Origin: Roseiarcus sp963820775
GTDB taxonomy: Bacteria > Pseudomonadota > Alphaproteobacteria > Rhizobiales > Beijerinckiaceae
Reading direction: 5' to 3'
Assembly (NCBI GenBank): GCA_963820775.1
Contig: CAWGBF010000015.1
Location: forward strand, 1,054,001 to 1,118,000
Length of the DNA: 64,000 nt
Shown in pieces: positions 7,412 to 16,015 of the stretch; position 1 is the first letter of the stretch, and the number at the start of each line of letters is the position of its first letter. The notes beneath the pieces are model-generated. The model did no database searches. It had not been told where the DNA came from and saw only the letters and a list, made by a program, of their open reading frames with translations. A program made the position numbers and the translations under genes.

Positions 7412-8421
7412 GCCGCCTGCCTGGCCCAATCGCGATCAAAGGCGCGGGCGAGCAGCCGCTGGGTCTGGATCACGTCCTCGCCGGTCACCAACTCACGCCG
7501 AAGCGTTTCGTCACCGCCCGCCCGATCGGCATAGGCCGCCAGATGTTTTCGCGCATGTCGAAGTCCGGCCCGGGGCCCGAGTTTGCCAACCAGCCAATGG
7601 AAATGTTCGAGCGCGGCTTCGCGGCGCTCCTCTGGTCGAGGCTCGCGCATCGGACCGCCGTCATCGAGCGCGCGCGATATGGCGCCGACCAGCCACGGCG
7701 CGCCAACCGCCGCGCGCCCGATCATCACACCCGCCGCGCCAGAGAGGGCGAGCATGGTCCGCGCGTCCTCAACAGACGCGCAATCGCCGTTGACGACGAC
7801 TGGGATCGCGACCGACCTGACGACTGTGCGAACGGCGGCCCAATCGGCGCGCCCGTCATAGAACTGAGCGCGCGTGCGCCCGTGAACGGTCAGCATTCGC
7901 GCCCCCACCCGCTCGGCCCGCCGCGCCAGTTCCGCTGCGTTCAACGACGTTTCGTCCCAACCTAAGCGCATCTTGACGGTTACGGGAACCGACGCCGCCT
8001 CGACCACCGCGGCTATAAGACATTCGGCCTGGTCTAGATCGCGCATCAGGGCTGCGCCGGCCAGAGCGCCCGACACCCGCCGCGCCGGGCAACCCATGTT
8101 GATGTCAACCAGGGCGGCGCCCGCATCCGCTACCCTGCGCGCGGTTTCCGCCAAAGCCTTCGCCTCACGGCCGACGACCTGAACCGCGTGGGGGACCAAT
8201 CCATCGCCCTCGGCGCGCATCGAAGCTTCGGCGTCGCCTTGGAGAAAGGTCTCGGCCGCGACCATCTCCGAAAACACAAGCGCAGCCCCGAAGCGGCGCG
8301 CGATCCGCCGCATCGCCAGATCGCTGATGCCCGACATCGGAGCGAGCAGCGCACGTCCCTCGAGCCGGATCGGTCCAATCGCGATGGTGGGGACGGCGCC
8401 TAGAGATTGCGCACAATTCAT
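7408..8421 (-). CDS. dusB: tRNA-dihydrouridine synthase DusB (NifR3 family)
   Basis: A 337-residue TIM-barrel flavoenzyme that reduces uridine to dihydrouridine in tRNA using FMN and NAD(P)H. Near residue 110 the segment DINMGCPARRVSG contains the catalytic Cys. APMSGISD near the N-terminus and KMRLGWDE are typical of the family, and the later VVNGDCAS and MIGRAAVGAPW segments bind FMN phosphate. It heads the ntr operon, as nifR3 does in Rhodobacter and rhizobia, and overlaps ntrB by 4 nt. It lies 64 nt after the ydcF-like gene on the same strand, so it may share that promoter or have its own in the gap. Confidence 0.95.
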   Translation of the reverse strand: MNCAQSLGAVPTIAIGPIRLEGRALLAPMSGISDLAMRRIARRFGAALVFSEMVAAETFLQGDAEASMRAEGDGLVPHAVQVVGREAKALAETARRVADAGAALVDINMGCPARRVSGALAGAALMRDLDQAECLIAAVVEAASVPVTVKMRLGWDETSLNAAELARRAERVGARMLTVHGRTRAQFYDGRADWAAVRTVVRSVAIPVVVNGDCASVEDARTMLALSGAAGVMIGRAAVGAPWLVGAISRALDDGGPMREPRPEERREAALEHFHWLVGKLGPRAGLRHARKHLAAYADRAGGDETLRRELVTGEDVIQTQRLLARAFDRDWARQAA

Positions 8422-8485
8422 TCTGCCTACACCCTAATCAATTGCATTGCGAAGGCAAGTCCGGGGAGCCCGCAGGGCGTCGAAA

Positions 8486-9298
8486 TCAGGCGCTATCTCC
8501 AGGCGCCGGAAATAGATGGTCGCTGCGCCCGCTCAGCCAATACGCGGCAAGGCCGATCCACTCATGCAGGGCGGTCTCGAAGACCCGCAGGTTTCGCTCC
8601 GACTTGAAAGACAATCTCAGATCAACGCGCCACCGCCCAATCGTGTAAAACGACACGGGATAGGCGACGGCGTTGAATCCGACCTTCTCGAAGACGCCCA
8701 TTGCGCGCGGGACGTGGAAGGCGGAGGTAACGATAAGCCAGCGCTGCGAGGGTTCGGGATGGACGATCGCGGCGGTGAAGCGGGCGTTCTCATCCGTATT
8801 GCGCGATTTGTCCTCGATCGTGACCCGCTCGGGCGCAATTCCCATTTGCGACATGAGTGTTCGCGCTTGCAGCGCCTCCGTGGACGTCGCTCCGGGAACG
8901 AAGGAAGCGGATCCGCTCGTATAAACGACCCGCGCCTGCGGATAGCGCTTGGCGAGAATGACCGCCTCTGTAAGCCGTTCGCCGCCCTCATCGAATACGG
9001 TCTGCCCCCGGGCCGCGCTCGCCTGGTCGTTGATTGCGCCGCCAAGCACGATAATCCCCTCTGGGGGCGGCAGATCCGGCGGCGGTTGAGGGAAGCGATT
9101 TTCGAGCGGCGCGATCAAAAGCACGCCGACCGGCAAGATCGCGGCTGCAACCAGTATGAGGTTTGCTGTCAGCGCCAGGGCGCGGCCGAAGCGCGCGCGT
9201 CGGCCATAGCAAAGCAACACGCCAACAAGCGCGGCGAACAACAAAAGATTGATCGGCGACGCAATCATCCAGAAAATCTTCGACGCGATGAAAAACAC
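8486..9298 (-). CDS. YdcF/ElyC family membrane protein (DUF218)
   Basis: About 270 residues. Two N-terminal transmembrane segments (IASPINLLLFAALVGVLLCY and a second around LTANLILVAAAILPVGVLLI) precede a DUF218 domain containing GIIVLGGAI, the EGG-like GERLTEAV, VYTSGSASF, the conserved EDKSRNTDENA and the TSAFHVPRAMGVF motif. ElyC/SanA relatives act in envelope or peptidoglycan precursor homeostasis; the substrate here is unknown. The frame is open far upstream, but the GTG at 9298 is preceded by GGGGAG at ideal spacing, and VFFIASKIFWMIASP is the usual start of the family, so the longer N-terminus is rejected. Confidence 0.85.
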   Translation of the reverse strand: MFFIASKIFWMIASPINLLLFAALVGVLLCYGRRARFGRALALTANLILVAAAILPVGVLLIAPLENRFPQPPPDLPPPEGIIVLGGAINDQASAARGQTVFDEGGERLTEAVILAKRYPQARVVYTSGSASFVPGATSTEALQARTLMSQMGIAPERVTIEDKSRNTDENARFTAAIVHPEPSQRWLIVTSAFHVPRAMGVFEKVGFNAVAYPVSFYTIGRWRVDLRLSFKSERNLRVFETALHEWIGLAAYWLSGRSDHLFPAPGDSA

Positions 9299-9398
9299 GG
9301 GTAGGCTCCCCAGGTTGGCGTCGCTTGTGGCAAGGGCGCAGGCTTGTCGCAAGCCTCGCCCTCGCCTACCCTTCATGCTTTCAATGCAAAGGACCGCG

Positions 9399-10434
9399 AT
9401 GAAGCCGGTACGCGATGTTGTCGCCGCGATTGGCCGCACCCCCCTCATTAAGCTTCGCGCCGCCTCCGAGGCCACGTCCTGCACGATTCTTGGCAAGGCG
9501 GAGTTCATGAACCCGGGCGGGTCCGTCAAAGATCGCGCGGCGATGGCGATCATCAATGACGCGGTCGCGAGCGGCGCCCTGCGCTCCGGCGGGGTGATCG
9601 TCGAGGGCACGGCCGGCAACACCGGAATCGGCATTGCGATGGTGGCGAGCGCGCTCGGCTATCGGACCGTGATCGTCATCCCGGACACCCAGGCGCAGGA
9701 AAAGAAGGACATGCTGCGCCTCGCCGGGGCCGAACTGATCGAGGTTCCCGCCGTCCCCTATTCCAACCCCAACAATTACGTGCGCTATTCCGGGCGTCTC
9801 GCCGAGGCGCTCGCCAAGACCGAACCCAACGGCGCCGTCTGGGCCAATCAGTTCGACAATGTGGCCAACCGGCGGGGCCATTATGAAACGACCGGCCCGG
9901 AGATCTACCACGATCTCAGCGGCCATGTTGATGGTTTTGTCAGCGCCGTCGGCAGCGGCGGAACGCTGGCTGGCGTCGGCATGGCGCTCAAAGAGCGCAA
10001 CCCAAACATCAAGATCGCGCTCGCCGACCCGTCGGGCGCGGCGCTGTACTCGTTCTATACGACAGGCGAACTCAAGAGCTCGGGCTCCTCCATCACCGAG
10101 GGCATTGGGCAGAGCCGGATCACCGCCAACCTGGAAGGCGCGCCGGTCGATTTCGCCTACCAAATTCCCGACGAGGAGGCGCTTCCGATCGTGTTCGATC
10201 TGGTGGTTCAGGAAGGCCTTCTGCTCGGCGGTTCGTCGGGGATCAACATTGCCGGCGCCCTTCATCTCGCCCGCGAGCTTGGGTCCCGGGCACACGATCG
10301 TGACGCTCTTGTGCGATTCCGGCGCGCGCTACGCGTCCAAGCTCTTCAATCCGGCCTTCCTCCGGTCGAAGAACCTGCCGGTTCCCAATTGGCTGGAAGC
10401 GAAAGGCGGCGCGCCCCAGGTGTTCGTGCAATGA
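9399..10434 (+). CDS. cysK: Cysteine synthase A (O-acetylserine sulfhydrylase), frameshifted
   Basis: A PLP enzyme making cysteine from O-acetylserine and sulfide. The pyridoxal Lys lies in NPGGSVKDRAA, followed by EGTAGNTGIG (substrate loop), ANQFDN, the phosphate-binding GSGGTLAG and the late GGSSGIN. The ATG at 9399 follows aaagga at good spacing. The frame breaks near 10280: after LHLARELG the homologous continuation PGHTIVTLLCDSGARYASKL is in the +1 frame and ends at 10434. Removing one G from the ggg at about 10279-10281 restores a single ~344-residue protein. A single-base insertion in a housekeeping gene is more likely a sequence error than true decay. The gene is coupled by ATGA to alaX. 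Confidence 0.9.
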
Positions 10435-11145
10435 CCGAAACGCTCTTTCGCAACGACGCGTATCAGGCCGAGACGGAAGCGGTCGTCCTATCTTCGGAAC
10501 CGCGCGGAATTGCGCTCGATCGCACCGTCTTTTACCCGCAAGGCGGAGGACAAAGCGGCGATAAGGGTGCGCTTTTGCTTGAGGACGGCGCAACGGTTCC
10601 GATCGTCAGCACGATCTACGATTCCGACCGCGCGACTATTCTGCATGTGCCCGCCGAGGGAGCCGCCCTGCCCCCTCCCGGCGTTCGCGTGATCGCCCGC
10701 ATCGACTGGGAGCTGCGCTACAAGCGGATGCGCGCCCATACCGCGCTTGCATCTGCTCTCGGTCGTCGCGCCTTATCCCGTGACGGGGGGATCGGTCGGC
10801 GACGCGGACGGGCGGCTCGATTTCGATTCCGGCGATACCGTGCTCGACAAGGCGGAGATAGAGCGCCAACTCAACGAGCTGATCGCGCGCGATGCGGCGG
10901 TCAGCCAGCGCTGGATCGCCGATGCGGAGCTCGAGGCCAATCCGGGCCTGATCAAGACCATGTCGGTCAAGCCGCCGATGGGGACCGGCCGGGTCCGCCT
11001 GATCGCGATCGAGGGCCTCGATCTTCAGCCATGTGGAGGCACGCATGTCGCGCGCACCGGCGAAATCGGCCGCGCCTCTGTGACTGGAATCGAGAAAAAG
11101 GGCAAGATCAACCGGCGCGTGCGCATAGCGCTCGCCCCTGCGTAA
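10431..11145 (+). CDS. alaX: Alanyl-tRNA editing protein AlaX, frameshifted
   Basis: A free-standing homologue of the AlaRS editing domain that hydrolyses Ser- or Gly-mischarged tRNA-Ala. An N-terminal part with the typical FYPQGGGQSGD motif is followed by the two zinc-binding elements HTALH (HxxxH) and CGGTHVART. The frame changes at about 10746: MRAHTAL continues as HLLSVVAPYPVTGG in another frame. Deleting one base from cttg at ~10746-10748 joins the two halves into ~237 residues. The start overlaps the cysK stop as ATGA, and sseA follows 15 nt later, so this editing factor sits inside a cysteine/sulfur operon. Confidence 0.88.
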
Positions 11146-11160
11146 GCGGATCGAAATCCC

Positions 11161-12006
11161 ATGTCCTCTCGCAACTTCTTCACCACGGCTGAACTCGCCG
11201 CCGAACTCGGCGACCCCAATCTCGGCGTGATCGACGCCTCCTGGCACCTGCCCAATGCCGGACGCGTTGGCGCGGCCGAGTTCCGGCTTAAGCATATTCC
11301 CGGCGCGGTGTTCTTCGACATCGACACGATTGCCGATCATGACGAGGGCCTGCCGCACATGCTGCCGAAGCCCGAGGCGCTGGCCAAGGCGATGACCGCG
11401 CTCGGCCTCGGCGACGGCATGCGTTTCGTGGTCTATGACGCGCTCGGCCTCTATGCCGCGGCGCGGGTGTGGTGGACGCTGCGCGCCTATCGCGTCGAGG
11501 ATGTGCGCATCCTCGACGGGGGCCTGCCGAGATGGATCAAGGAAGGCCGGCCGCTCGAGACTGGCGACGCCCATCCCAAGCCGCGCACATTCACTCCCCG
11601 CCCCGCGGACGGCTTCGTCGCCTCGCTGGACGAAGTGCGCGCGGCGCTGGCGAACGGTTCGGCCCAGGTGGTCGACGCGCGCCCCGCCGAGCGGTTTCGT
11701 GGGCTCGTCCCGGAGCCGCGGCCCGGGGTCAGAAGCGGCCGCATCCCCGGCAGCCTCAACCTGCCATTCGTCGACATCATCGAGCACGGCTCCCTCAAAG
11801 CCCCGGACGCGCTCAAGGCCGCGTTCGCCGAGCACAAAGTCGATCTTGAGAAGCCGATCATCACCACCTGCGGATCAGGCGTCACCGCCGCCATCCTCGC
11901 GCTGGCGGTGGAGGAGGCCGGCGGCAAGGTCGAAGGCCTCTATGACGGCTCCTGGGCCGAGTGGGGCTCGCGCGCCGACTGCCCGGTGGTGACCGGGCCG
12001 GAGTGA
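11161..12006 (+). CDS. sseA: 3-mercaptopyruvate sulfurtransferase
   Basis: 281 residues with two rhodanese domains. The N-terminal non-catalytic domain spans ~1-140 (DASWHLPNAGRVG, KHIPGAVFFDID). The C-terminal catalytic domain has VVDARPAERFRG and the active-site loop CGSGVTA; the CGSGVTA form is characteristic of mercaptopyruvate sulfurtransferases rather than thiosulfate sulfurtransferases. The enzyme transfers sulfur from 3-mercaptopyruvate to thiol acceptors, a step in cysteine catabolism and sulfide/persulfide generation. It is the third gene in the cysK-alaX-sseA run and is followed by a long T-tailed hairpin that probably terminates the operon. Confidence 0.93.
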   Translation: MSSRNFFTTAELAAELGDPNLGVIDASWHLPNAGRVGAAEFRLKHIPGAVFFDIDTIADHDEGLPHMLPKPEALAKAMTALGLGDGMRFVVYDALGLYAAARVWWTLRAYRVEDVRILDGGLPRWIKEGRPLETGDAHPKPRTFTPRPADGFVASLDEVRAALANGSAQVVDARPAERFRGLVPEPRPGVRSGRIPGSLNLPFVDIIEHGSLKAPDALKAAFAEHKVDLEKPIITTCGSGVTAAILALAVEEAGGKVEGLYDGSWAEWGSRADCPVVTGPE

Positions 12007-12071
12007 GGCGCGGCGGACCGTCCGGGGCCGGCGGGGGATACAACCCAATGCGCGAACTGCTCGCACAGTAA

Positions 12072-12141
12072 AAGCCACTAAACGCAGTAAACGAGCATAA
12101 ACGCTAGTAAATTTGCTAGCGTTTACTAGCGTTTATTTTTT
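12072..12141 (+). terminator. T-tailed long inverted repeat within a cluster of TAAACG motifs
   Basis: The arms ataaacgctagtaaa (12097-12111) and tttactagcgtttat (12122-12136) are a perfect 15-bp inverted repeat with a 10-nt loop, followed by a T run, as expected for a Rho-independent terminator of the cysK-alaX-sseA operon. Just upstream, ctaaacg, gtaaacg and ataaacg recur every 10-13 nt, and the loop and right arm carry the inverse tagcgttta twice. This iteron-like density is more than a terminator needs. Confidence 0.65.
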
Positions 12142-12272
12142 CGAATCGGGACTTTTCAATGAGTTACGGCCGATTCAAATAAAAAATTCTGGGTTCCCTT
12201 CATCTCAGGTTGTATTCGCGCCGTCTCGAACCCGACCGATGGCCCAAATGCAATCTCTCTCTCCGCCGTCGG

Positions 12273-12290
12273 CTGGCGGCGCGCCGCCAG
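12273..12290. repeat. Perfect 18-bp palindrome
   Basis: ctggcggcgcgccgccag reads identically on both strands. It lies in the gap upstream of the TIR-WD40 gene. It could be a dimeric regulator site, the tip of a hairpin, or chance in G/C-rich DNA. Confidence 0.5.
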
Positions 12291-12497
12291 AATCCGGCGA
12301 ATAGAACTTATAGCACGAGTTCCGTTTTTCCAGAATAATTTGTCGACTTTTGAGTTTGGCTGTTGTCCGCGACCGAGGACCGCGCTCGTTCGCCGGCGCC
12401 GCCTCGGCTGGCCTCCTATGACGCTGGCCGACCAATGAGGTTGAGCCGTGCCTCGGCTGTTGAATGCATCACGGGCGTCGTTTAAGCTAACCGCATT

Positions 12498-15400
12498 GTG
12501 GGGGGCGGCCAATGGCCGAGGCGGCGCGAGCAGGGCGACAAGCTCAACGTCTTCATCTCCTACAGCCGCGACGATCTGGCGTTCGCGGACCAGCTCGACG
12601 CGGCTCTGGGACTCGCCGGCTTTGCGCACAACCATCGACCGGCACGGCATTTCGGCCGGCGAGGACTGGGAGAAGCGCCTCGGCGCTCTCATCCGCGACG
12701 CCGACACGATCGTTTTCGTGCTCTCGCCGTCGTCGGCTCGCTCCAAAACCTGCGCCTGGGAGGTCGAGGAAGCGGTTCGGCTCGGCAAGCGCATCCTTCC
12801 CGTGCTCTGTCGCTCGCTCGAGGGCGCGAGCCCGCCGCCACAACTTGCCGCACCTCGACTACATCTTCTTCTACGCGGAGCCGAAATTTCCGGGCTCGGG
12901 ATTCGGCCGGGCTTGGTGCGGCTGGCGTCGGCGCTCAACACCGATCTCGACTGGCTGCGCGAGCACACGCGCTACCTGCAGCGCGCGACCGAGTGGGATG
13001 CGGGCGGCAGGCCGCCGAACCGGCTTCTTTCCGGCCCCGACATCGCGGCGGCCAAGGCCTGGGCGGCGCGCCGGCCAAAGAACGCGCCGGAGCCGACCGA
13101 ATTGCAGCTCGATTTCATCAAGGCGAGCGAGGCCGAGGAGTCCGCCAGCAAAGCGCCGAGGCGCAGCGGCTGCAGAAGGCAGACGCGGACGGCGGCGCTC
13201 GCCGAGAGGGAGAAGGCGCAGGAGCAAGAAGCCGAGGCGCGCAAGAGCGAGGCAGAGGCGCAGAAGCGCGAGGCCGAACAGGCGAAGCGCGTTGCACGGC
13301 GGACAAGGTTGGGACTGGCGGCCGCCGTTCTTTTGGCCCTCGTCGCCGGATGATTCGCGTTTTTCGCGATCAAAGAGCGCAAGCAGGCCCAAATGCAAGA
13401 GTCGGCGGCTGCGACCGCTGAAAGCAACAAGGACGGCGGACGAACAGCGCGATCTGGCCGAAAGGGCTGCGAGGGCGGCCAACGAGCAGCGCGACTTGGC
13501 CGAAAAGGCGACGGTGACGGCGACCAACAACGAGACCTCGCCGAGAAAGCGACAAAGGCGGCGGACGAGCAGCGCAGAGCGGCTGTCGAACAGCGCAATC
13601 AAGCATTGCTGCAGGAATCGCGCGCGCTGGCGAATTCTGCGCAGCAGGCAAGCGCGCGAAGGCGATCAGCCGACGGCGATGCTGCTGGCGCTGGAGGCGC
13701 TTGCCGGACCCGGGATTCGGCGGCGAGCGCCCGCTGTCGCGCGAGGCGGCGACCGCCTTGCATCAGGCGTGGCTCAGGAATCGGGAGACGCGCTGGCCGG
13801 GCATCGCGGGCCCGTCAACTGCGCCGCGTTCAGCACCGACGGAACGCATGTGGTCACGGCGTCCAATGACGGGACGGCGCGGGTGTGGGATGTGCGCGGG
13901 GAGCGGCCGAGCTTCGTCGTCCTCGAAGGGCATCAGGGTTCGGTCCTCTCCGCCGTCGTTCAGCGCCGACGGAACGCACGTGGTCACGGCATCTAATGAC
14001 AGGACGGCGCGGGTGTGGGATTTGCGCGGCGAGCTCCCGACCTTCGTCGCCCTCGAGGGGCATGAGGTTGCCGTCGTCGACGCCGCGTTCAGCGCCGACG
14101 GAATGCATGTCGTCACTGCGTCCGACGACTACACGGCGCGGGTGTGGGATCTGCGCGGGGAGCGGCCAAGCTTCGTCGCCCTCGAAGGCCATCAGGATTG
14201 GGTCGCCTCCGCAGCTTTCAGCGCCGACGGAACGCATGTGGTCACAGCGTCCTCTGACTATACGGCACGGGTGTGGGATGTACGCGGCGACACACCGAGC
14301 TTCGTCGCGCTCGAGGGGCATCGGAGCGGTCGTCTCGGCGGCCGTTCAGCCCCGACGGGACCCATGTCGTCACGACCTCTCGGGACAACACGGCGCGGGT
14401 GTGGGATTTGCGAAGTAAACAGCCGAGCTTCGTCGTCCTCGAAGGGCATCAGGGTCGGGTCCTCTCCGCGGCGTTCAGCCCGGACGGGACGCATGTCGTC
14501 ACAGCGTCAGACGACAAGACGGCGCCGAGTGTGGGATTTGCGCGGCGATAAGCCCACCTTCGTCGCGCTCGAAGGACATCAGGATCGCGTGGTTTCCGCA
14601 GCGTTCCGCGCCGACGGAACGCATGTCGTCACAGCCTCTTGGGATAACACTACACGAATATGGGATTTGCGCGGGGACAAGCCGAGCTTCACCGCCCTCG
14701 AGGACACCAGGGTCACGTCGTCTCCGCCGCATTCAGCGCCGACGGCATGCACGTGGTCACAGCGTCCTCTGACGAGACGGCGCGGGTGTGGGATTTGCGC
14801 GGCGACAAGCCAAGTTTCGTATCCCTCCAAGGGCACCAGGATTGGGTCGAACCCGCCGCTTTCAGCGCTGACGGAACGCATGTGGTCACAGCCTCTAGAC
14901 GGACGGCTCGGGTGTGGGATTTGCGCGGCGACAAGCCAACCTTCGTCGCCCTTGATGGTCACCGGGATTTGGTTGTTTCCGCCGCTTTCAGCCCAGCCGG
15001 AACGCATGTGGCGACGGCCTCCTGGGACAACACGGCACGAATATGGGACTTGCGCGGCGCGAAGCCGAGCTTCATCGCCCTCGAGGGGCATGAGGATCAC
15101 GTCGTCTCTGCCGTCTTCAGCTCGGACGGAAAGTATGTGGTCACGGCATCAGATGACAAGACGGCTCGGGTGTGGGATTTGCGCCGCGAGAAGCCGAGCT
15201 CCATCACCCTGGAAGGGCATCAGGGTCCGGTCGCCTCCGCTACGTTCAGCGCCGATGGAACGCACGTCGTCACGGCGTCCGACGATAGGACAGCACGGGT
15301 GTGGGATTTGCGCAGTGCGAAGCCGAGCTTCGTTGCCCTCGAAGGGCATCAGGGACTGGTCTCCTCCGCCGTCTTCAGCACGGACGGGACGCACGTCGTC

Positions 15401-15986
15401 ACGGCATCAGACGACAAAACGGCCCGAGTGTGGGATTTGCGCGGCGCGAAGCCGAGCTTCGTCGTCCTCGAAGGACATCAGGATCGCTTGGTCTCCGCGG
15501 CGTTCAGCGCTGACGGAACGCACGTAGTCACGGCGTCCGCTGACAACACGGCGCGTATATGGGATCTGCGTCCCGAGCGACCGACCTTCGTCGCCCTCGA
15601 AGGGCATCAGGAAACGGTCCTCGACGCCGCCTTCAGCGCCGACGGAACGCATCTGGTCACGGCATCGTTGGATAACACTGCACGGGTGTGGGATTTGCGC
15701 GAAGAGAAGCCGAGCTTTGTTGCCCTCGAAGGGCATCAGGATGCAGTGGTCTCCGCTGCGTTCAGCGGCGATGGAACCCGTGTGGTTACGGCGTCCCACG
15801 ACAAGAACCGCCCGCGTGTGGCGGGTGTTTCCAGACCTCAACAAGCTGATCTTTGAGGTCCGACGGCACCTCTCACGCTGCCTTAGTCAGACGCAGCGCG
15901 ACGGCTACGGCCTGCCAATCGAACACTTGGCGAAAGACCTAAATTTCATCCCGTCGCCCACACCGGACGGCCGCTGCCCTGGCTAA
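12498..15986 (+). pseudogene. TIR domain / transmembrane / coiled coil / WD40-repeat protein, multiply frameshifted
   Basis: Reassembled across frames this is one ~1,150-residue protein. The TIR domain (nt ~12540-12960) starts NVFISYSRDD and has DRHGISAGEDW and CAWEVEEAVRLGKRILPV; the Glu in CAWEVEEA matches the catalytic position of NAD-cleaving TIRs. A charged coiled coil (~13100-13300), a membrane segment (LGLAAAVLLALVAG, ~13305-13365), four ~13-residue EQRDLAEKA-type repeats (~13430-13610), the TAMLLALEAL helix and 16 WD40 repeats (~13800-15830) follow; the tail is VFPDLNKLIFEVRRHL. The frame shifts at about 12620, 12848, 12905, 13140, 13350, several places in 13430-13740, 13955, 14330, 14523, 14703 and 15808. 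The start is uncertain: GTG 12498, or ATG 12511 with another shift. Role inferred: defence or signalling. It is either decaying or affected by indel errors. Confidence 0.8.
13800..15830 (+). repeat. Array of 16 tandem 129-bp WD40-encoding repeats
   Basis: Using the VWD codons (gtgtggg or atatggg) as markers, copies fall at 13883, 14013, 14142, 14271, 14399, 14529, 14658, 14786, 14912, 15041, 15170, 15299, 15428, 15557, 15686 and 15816. The period is exactly 129 nt except for +1 (before 14013, 14529, 15816), -1 (before 14399, 14786) and -3 (before 14912). Each unit encodes a 43-residue WD40 blade with the core DGTHVVTASDDKTARVWDLR. Confidence 0.9.
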
Positions 15987-16015
15987 TCGACTGCCGGAGG
16001 ACGAGGCCGTGTCCC

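Larger units (their letters stand above)
12007..12497. other. Intergenic region with motif cluster and palindrome
   Basis: Nearly 500 nt without a supported gene. It contains the TAAACG motif cluster and hairpin (12072-12141), an A/T-richer segment and the 18-bp palindrome at 12273-12290. Short ORFs exist on both strands, but none has a recognisable domain or ribosome site. The region leads into the TIR-WD40 gene and probably includes its promoter, which I could not locate. Confidence 0.45.

Noticed and set aside
9299..9634. N-terminal 112-residue extension of the YdcF-like ORF
   Set aside because: Overlaps the cysK start, looks non-coding, and a GTG with GGGGAG at 9298 gives the normal family start.
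12205..12435. Minus-strand ORF in the gap upstream of the TIR gene
   Set aside because: No family resemblance, no ribosome site, and the peptide is rich in residues expected from G/C-rich non-coding DNA.
13800..15830. CRISPR array or satellite DNA as explanation of the 129-bp repeats
   Set aside because: The units encode WD40 blades and have no spacer/repeat alternation.
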